Origin: CAZFER01 sp964517495
GTDB taxonomy: Bacteria > Hinthialibacterota > Hinthialibacteria > Hinthialibacterales > Hinthialibacteraceae
Assembly (NCBI GenBank): GCA_964517495.1
Contig: CAZFER010000014.1
Coordinates: forward strand, 1-64,000
DNA length: 64,000 bases
Reading direction: 5' to 3'
A program made the translations under genes and the position numbers. Below, piece after piece: positions 60,823 through 64,000 of this stretch (the first letter of the stretch is position 1; each line of letters starts with the position of its first letter). The notes under the pieces were generated by a model. That model worked only from the letters and a program-made list of their open reading frames with translations. It ran no database searches and was not told the origin of the DNA.

Positions 60823-60905
60823 TAATTATACTGAATATTTTTGATAATACAAGTATTTATTGAAAATTTAATTTGATAAATGAACAATATATCGGTCATA
60901 ATTAT

Positions 60906-60933
60906 TTGCATGTTGAACGGAATAGGTTATAAT
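60906..60933 (+). promoter_or_regulatory. probable promoter of the MerR/B12-like regulator
   Basis: A perfect TATAAT at 60928-60933 has TTGCAT 16 bases upstream (60906-60911, weak -35). It lies about 70 bases before the GTG start and between the two GTTCAATATAAATT repeats. Confidence 0.5.
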
Positions 60934-60963
60934 ATGTATATGAAAGATTGATTGATTTTGAAT

Positions 60964-60977
60964 GTTCAATATAAATT
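60964..60977 (+). repeat. GTTCAATATAAATT direct repeat, copy 2
   Basis: Identical in 14 bases to 60809-60822 and placed just downstream of the TATAAT box. Confidence 0.4.
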
Positions 60978-61005
60978 ATGTACAAATAACGACTGGAGAA
61001 ATAAC

Positions 61006-61881
61006 GTGAGATACTTTCTTTCCCCTAAAGAATTAGCCGAAGTCATTAGTGTGAGTGAATCCACGATCAAGCGGTGGGTGGATAAAGGTTCCATCAAAGC
61101 GGTTAAAACCAAAGGCGGGCATCGAAAAATTGCCGTTAAAGAAGCGATCCGCCACATTCGCGAAAATACCACTGATTTTTATCATACTGATCTTATTGGT
61201 TTTCCCGATATCGACGCATTGGACAGCGACAAGCGCAAGGTCCCCCTCGATTCAAATTTGTTTTACGAGTATTTGATCGATGGAAATGCACAAAAGGCGC
61301 GTGGACACCTGGCTGCCCTTTATTTGCAGGGTTACAGTTTGGCAGAGATTTTTGATGGACCTGTACAACGATCCATGTCACGAATAGGGGAATTATGGAC
61401 AGAAAGCGAAGCAGGGATATGCCGTGAACATCACGCAACCGATATATGTATACAAGCCATTAATGCGCTGCGAGTGATATTTTCTCCCCCATCAAATGCA
61501 CCAGTCACACTGGGAGGAGCACCAGAGGATGATCCCTATTTTATACCATCCTTGTGTGCTGCAACTGTATTGATGTCAGAGGGTTATCAAGCCATCAATT
61601 TGGGCCCAAACACCCCCATTGATTCATTTTGCCGCTCCATTGATATCCACAAACCTGTATTGGTATGGATGAGCATAAGCAGCGGACGGCGCAGCCAAAA
61701 ATGGTATGAAGAAATGGAAAAACTAAAAACCTACCTCACCGGTCGCAACGCCATACTTATTATTGGTGGACGAAACCATCATTTGGTGAAATCACTGGCT
61801 GATCAGAATGTAATCATCGGCACATCCATGCGCGAATTGGTAGCCTTCGCCAAAGGATTGCATTTGAAAACGAAAAAATGA
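61006..61881 (+). CDS. MerR-type regulator with B12-binding-like domain
   Basis: A 291-residue CarH/LitR-like regulator. The N-terminal MerR helix-turn-helix (SPKELAEVISVSESTIKRWVDKG, then TKGGHRKI) is at about 4-45. A helical-bundle domain follows (about 85-170: ARGHLAALYLQGYSLAEIF, GELWTESEAGICREHHAT). The C-terminal Rossmann-type domain (about 175-285) corresponds to the cobalamin-binding fold, but the usual DxHxxG is DDPYFIP, so the cobalt-ligand His is missing; B12 binding may be lost or altered. The GTG start at 61006 has GGAG upstream; a 18-codon extension is less likely. Next gene cluster is the Flp pilus, about 460 bases away, its possible target. Confidence 0.85.
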   Translation: MRYFLSPKELAEVISVSESTIKRWVDKGSIKAVKTKGGHRKIAVKEAIRHIRENTTDFYHTDLIGFPDIDALDSDKRKVPLDSNLFYEYLIDGNAQKARGHLAALYLQGYSLAEIFDGPVQRSMSRIGELWTESEAGICREHHATDICIQAINALRVIFSPPSNAPVTLGGAPEDDPYFIPSLCAATVLMSEGYQAINLGPNTPIDSFCRSIDIHKPVLVWMSISSGRRSQKWYEEMEKLKTYLTGRNAILIIGGRNHHLVKSLADQNVIIGTSMRELVAFAKGLHLKTKK

Positions 61882-61964
61882 GGTTTTGTATCAAATCTTT
61901 GGAATTTTCACCCAGGAAGTAGGTGCTTTTTATCCAGAATAAATGGATAAATTTACAAAGTTTT

Positions 61965-62025
61965 ATTCCATACCGTTAAATTTCATTCCATAAACACCCC
62001 TAAATCAAAAAAAATTCAATCCATA
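61965..62025 (+). repeat. three ATTCCATA-type direct repeats upstream of flp
   Basis: ATTCCATA at 61965-61972 and 61985-61992 (20 bases apart, two helix turns) and the variant AATCCATA at 62018-62025. They may be regulator binding sites for the pilus promoter, perhaps of the MerR-type protein just upstream. Confidence 0.35.
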
Positions 62026-62080
62026 AGATTAACTTTTTCAGCCAGTTAAAAATTTGTTAGGAAAAAAATTAAAAAAAATG

Positions 62081-62111
62081 TTGACAAATTGCTAAATTTT
62101 GGCTTTACTAT
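62081..62111 (+). promoter_or_regulatory. possible sigma-70 promoter of the flp operon
   Basis: TTGACA at 62081-62086 with TACTAT at 62106-62111 (spacer 19, longer than ideal). It would give a leader of about 220 bases before flp. The 461-base gap 61882-62342 holds only this and the ATTCCATA repeats. Confidence 0.4.
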
Positions 62112-62342
62112 CTTTAGTAAGAAAATAAATTCCAATAGAAAGGGGTGAAGAAAAAAACGTAATTGAACGACTCATTAGAAGACCAAAATATGGTTATGAT
62201 TTAACAACATGCTTATTTTAATCAATGATATCAGTTTATAATGTTATTTTAATGTATTTGGAGGGCGATTTTTTTTTAAAGAAATTCTTTACTTTACACG
62301 GTAAAGATAACTTAAAAACAAAAAACAAGGGAGGCTCTTACC

Positions 62343-62528
62343 ATGAAATCAACACTCACCAAACTGCAATATTTCTTTACAAGTGAAGATGGCCCCACTG
62401 CCGTCGAGTATGCCGTCGTCGTCGGATTAATCATCGTCATCTGCGTTGCTGGTATTGGCGCTTTCGGTGGTGCCTTAAACACGTGGTTTACTAATCTCTT
62501 TGATTCGCTTGGCCTGCCATCATCATAA
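62343..62528 (+). CDS. flp: Flp/Fap-type pilin
   Basis: A 61-residue precursor of the Flp pilus fibre. The leader ends at about residue 17 in EDGPTAVEYAVVVGLIIVIC: Gly, then the mature start with Glu at +5 and Tyr at +6, the Flp motif, followed by the hydrophobic helix. AAGGGAGG is upstream of the ATG. It is the first gene of a tad/flp operon with prepilin peptidase, TadE and CpaB following. Such pili serve in surface adhesion and biofilm growth. Confidence 0.95.
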   Translation: MKSTLTKLQYFFTSEDGPTAVEYAVVVGLIIVICVAGIGAFGGALNTWFTNLFDSLGLPSS

Positions 62529-62663
62529 TGGAAATGGATGAGGGAGAGCTACTGAATTGTCGATGCCTACTGCTGATGATTTTGAAGATTAAGAGGAACC
62601 GCAGGTCAAAGTAGCTCTCCTTCACCCCCTACTCTCACGAAACACAAAAGCGAGGGAGAAATC

Positions 62664-63182
62664 ATGAATACGGAAATAATCATAGTGGCTTCCATATTAA
62701 CCATCGCAGCCTATATCGATTGGAAAGAACACCGCGTTCCCAACTGGCTCACTTTTTCAACCTGGCTGGCTGCTGTGGTTTCCTACTCTACTGTTTTTGG
62801 ATGGAGCGGATTGTTGGACTGCATGTGGGGTACCGCCGCTGGCCTGGCAACATTGCTTATTCCTTATGCCTTAAATGGCATGGGAGCGGGTGACGTGAAA
62901 TTGATGGCCGCGATTGGCGCCTGGGTTGGTGCAAAAGTCACCCTGCATGCCTTTATTTGGATCGCCTTGATCGGCGGACTGATGGGTGCCTGGTCAATTT
63001 ATAAAAGCCGCCAGGCCAAACAACGGCTTAATATTGCCGTCCACGCTGGAAAAAATCTGGTTCGTTTGAAAAGCCTAAACCACGGTGTTGGACAAAATGC
63101 ACCACAGAAAATGTTATTACCTTACGGTGTGCCAATCGCCTTTGGTTATTACGCCTATTTCATTTTTGGAAGGTTAGTGTGA
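62664..63182 (+). CDS. tadV: prepilin peptidase, TadV/CpaA type
   Basis: A 172-residue A24 aspartic peptidase of the inner membrane that cleaves Flp prepilin. Catalytic Asp residues are in AAYIDWKEHRVPNWL (about residue 19) and GMGAGDVKLMAAIG (about 76). Four to six helices are visible. It lacks the N-methylation domain of PilD, as usual for TadV. The stop codon overlaps the tadE ATG (TGATG), so translation is coupled. Confidence 0.93.
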   Translation: MNTEIIIVASILTIAAYIDWKEHRVPNWLTFSTWLAAVVSYSTVFGWSGLLDCMWGTAAGLATLLIPYALNGMGAGDVKLMAAIGAWVGAKVTLHAFIWIALIGGLMGAWSIYKSRQAKQRLNIAVHAGKNLVRLKSLNHGVGQNAPQKMLLPYGVPIAFGYYAYFIFGRLV

Positions 63183-63607
63183 TGAATCGCAAACGGTTAC
63201 ATAAAGGGATTCGATCGGAAAAAGGCAGCGCCACCCTCGAATTCGCGGTTGTCCTGCCTGCCATATTACTCATACTGGTCAGCATCATCGAATTTGGCCG
63301 TGTCTTTATGGTTTACCAAATGGTGACCTCAGCCGCCCGGGAAGGCGCCCGAATGGCCGTACTGCCGGGTGCGGATAACGCCAAAGTGATGGAACGCATC
63401 AACGAAGAATTGACTCATGCCGGACTGGCAGCGGATAGCGTCACCTTTACCCCGGCTGATGTGGAATCCGCCGATCGGAATGATCCTGTAACCGTTCAAG
63501 TACAAATCAATTATGAATCCATCGCCATGGTTCCCGGTTTTATCCCGGGACTCAGCGGCTTAACCCTGCAAGGTTCTGTGGTTATGCGCAAAGAGGGTTT
63601 TGGTTGA
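63182..63607 (+). CDS. tadE: TadE-like pilus assembly protein
   Basis: A 141-residue pseudopilin-like protein. The N-terminal GSATLEFAVVLPAILLILVSIIEFGRVF with Glu in the helix is the TadE signature; it is followed by QMVTSAAREGARMAVLPGA, also typical. TadE/F act as minor pilins of the Tad secretion system. The start ATG 63182 overlaps the upstream stop; a GTG at 63179 is less likely. Co-transcribed with flp, tadV and cpaB. Confidence 0.93.
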   Translation: MNRKRLHKGIRSEKGSATLEFAVVLPAILLILVSIIEFGRVFMVYQMVTSAAREGARMAVLPGADNAKVMERINEELTHAGLAADSVTFTPADVESADRNDPVTVQVQINYESIAMVPGFIPGLSGLTLQGSVVMRKEGFG

Positions 63608-63637
63608 GATTGATGGTGGTCGTTTGGAGGCTGAATC

Positions 63638-64000
63638 ATGTCAAAAGCAACTGCATTTTTCGTTTTATTAGTCGCCGTACTTTCCGGCCTTATCGCCAGC
63701 GGCACCGTGGTGCAATACATCCACCAACAAAAGAACAGCCAGACTGAAACCACCATTCCCATGCGCACTGTGATCATTGCCGCTCAGGACCTTCCAGCAG
63801 GGACCACTCTTCACACGGATCACATCAAAGAGGTCCAATGGCCACTGGAAACCGCTCCACAAGAATCTTTTGATTCATCCAAGGCTGTGCTTGACCGAAT
63901 GCTGAAAACATCCATATACCAGGGCGAACCATTCACCCAAAAGCGGCTGGTCAAACCCGGCACCCCCGGAGGCCTTCCCGCTTTGATTCCTCCTGGGAAA
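63638..64000 (+). CDS. cpaB: Flp pilus assembly protein CpaB/RcpC, partial
   Basis: The reading frame is open from ATG 63638 (GGAGG eight bases upstream) to the end of the window, 121 codons. An N-terminal membrane helix (about 4-26) is followed by TVIIAAQDLPAGTTLHTDHIK, the SAF domain start of CpaB, then a segment YQGEPFTQKRLVKPG. CpaB is a periplasmic, peptidoglycan-linked part of the Tad secretin complex. The 3' end lies outside the window. Confidence 0.9.
   Translation, partial: MSKATAFFVLLVAVLSGLIASGTVVQYIHQQKNSQTETTIPMRTVIIAAQDLPAGTTLHTDHIKEVQWPLETAPQESFDSSKAVLDRMLKTSIYQGEPFTQKRLVKPGTPGGLPALIPPGK

Noticed and set aside
1..64000. CRISPR arrays, rRNA or tRNA genes, complete insertion sequences and replication origins
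   Set aside because: No regularly spaced repeats, no tRNA-like T-loop with cloverleaf, no transposase ORF and no DnaA-box cluster were seen on reading; a covariance-model scan was not possible here.

Overview
The window looks like a 64-kb piece of a draft or metagenome-assembled genome (it carries a 100-N scaffold gap) from a Gram-negative, motile, environmental heterotroph. Signs of this are lipoprotein, Tat and Sec signals, two very large flagellins, Che and Flp/Tad pilus genes, and two GspG-like pseudopilins of a sort common in under-cultured phyla such as Sumerlaeota or Hinthialibacterota. That placement rests on recall of protein style and is uncertain. No rRNA or tRNA gene, CRISPR array, complete insertion sequence or origin was seen.

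Layout. 0-2.4 kb: two AT-rich tandem WD40 paralogues. 2.4-8 kb: a nitric-oxide defence block on the minus strand (quinol NO reductase, hemerythrin, NnrS/DUF1858 protein, Rrf2/NsrR-like repressor) with a palindromic operator candidate before norZ. 8-18.5 kb: mixed housekeeping genes (cold-shock protein, YceI lipoprotein, UvrD/PcrA helicase, QueF with a long hairpin leader, pseudopilin, M14 peptidase, DinB/YfiT) plus a decayed BrnTA module and a nonsense-split gene. 18.6-23.6 kb and 43-47 kb: plant cell-wall sugar genes (UxaB, five-bladed propeller glycosidase, GH51, GH140 relic, GH28, GH127) pointing to pectin and arabinan use. 23.7-32.4 kb: signalling (CZB chemoreceptor, degenerate receiver, NtrC-type regulator, hybrid kinase, CheX-CheY). 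32.8-39.2 kb: SRPBCC protein, sulfatase, DASS transporter, cNMP kinase plus receiver, pseudopilin. 39.6-43 kb: CotH-type surface protein and a VapBC-like pair. 47-52.9 kb: a tightly packed sugar-modification operon (aminotransferase, SDR, ATP-grasp, SDR, methyltransferase, HAD). 53-58.7 kb: a sigma-28-like promoter, a roughly 700-nt structured leader with two covarying hairpins, and two flagellins of about 800 residues. 58.8-64 kb: DUF502 protein, HAD phosphatase broken by the N gap, CIA30 relic, MerR/B12-like regulator, and the start of a Flp pilus operon (flp, prepilin peptidase, tadE, cpaB).

How the parts may work together. The sugar operon lies directly before the flagellins, so flagellin or surface glycosylation is a reasonable guess. 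The glycosidases, UxaB, sulfatase and DASS transporter fit a saprophyte feeding on plant polymers and organic acids. At least six genes are visibly broken (BrnT/BrnA, MNT/HepT, an antitoxin-like gene, GH140, CIA30, the split ORF near 10.8 kb). Several differ from intact by one base, so either decay or assembly error must be considered. The most interesting undescribed element is the flagellin leader RNA, followed by the hairpin leader of queF.
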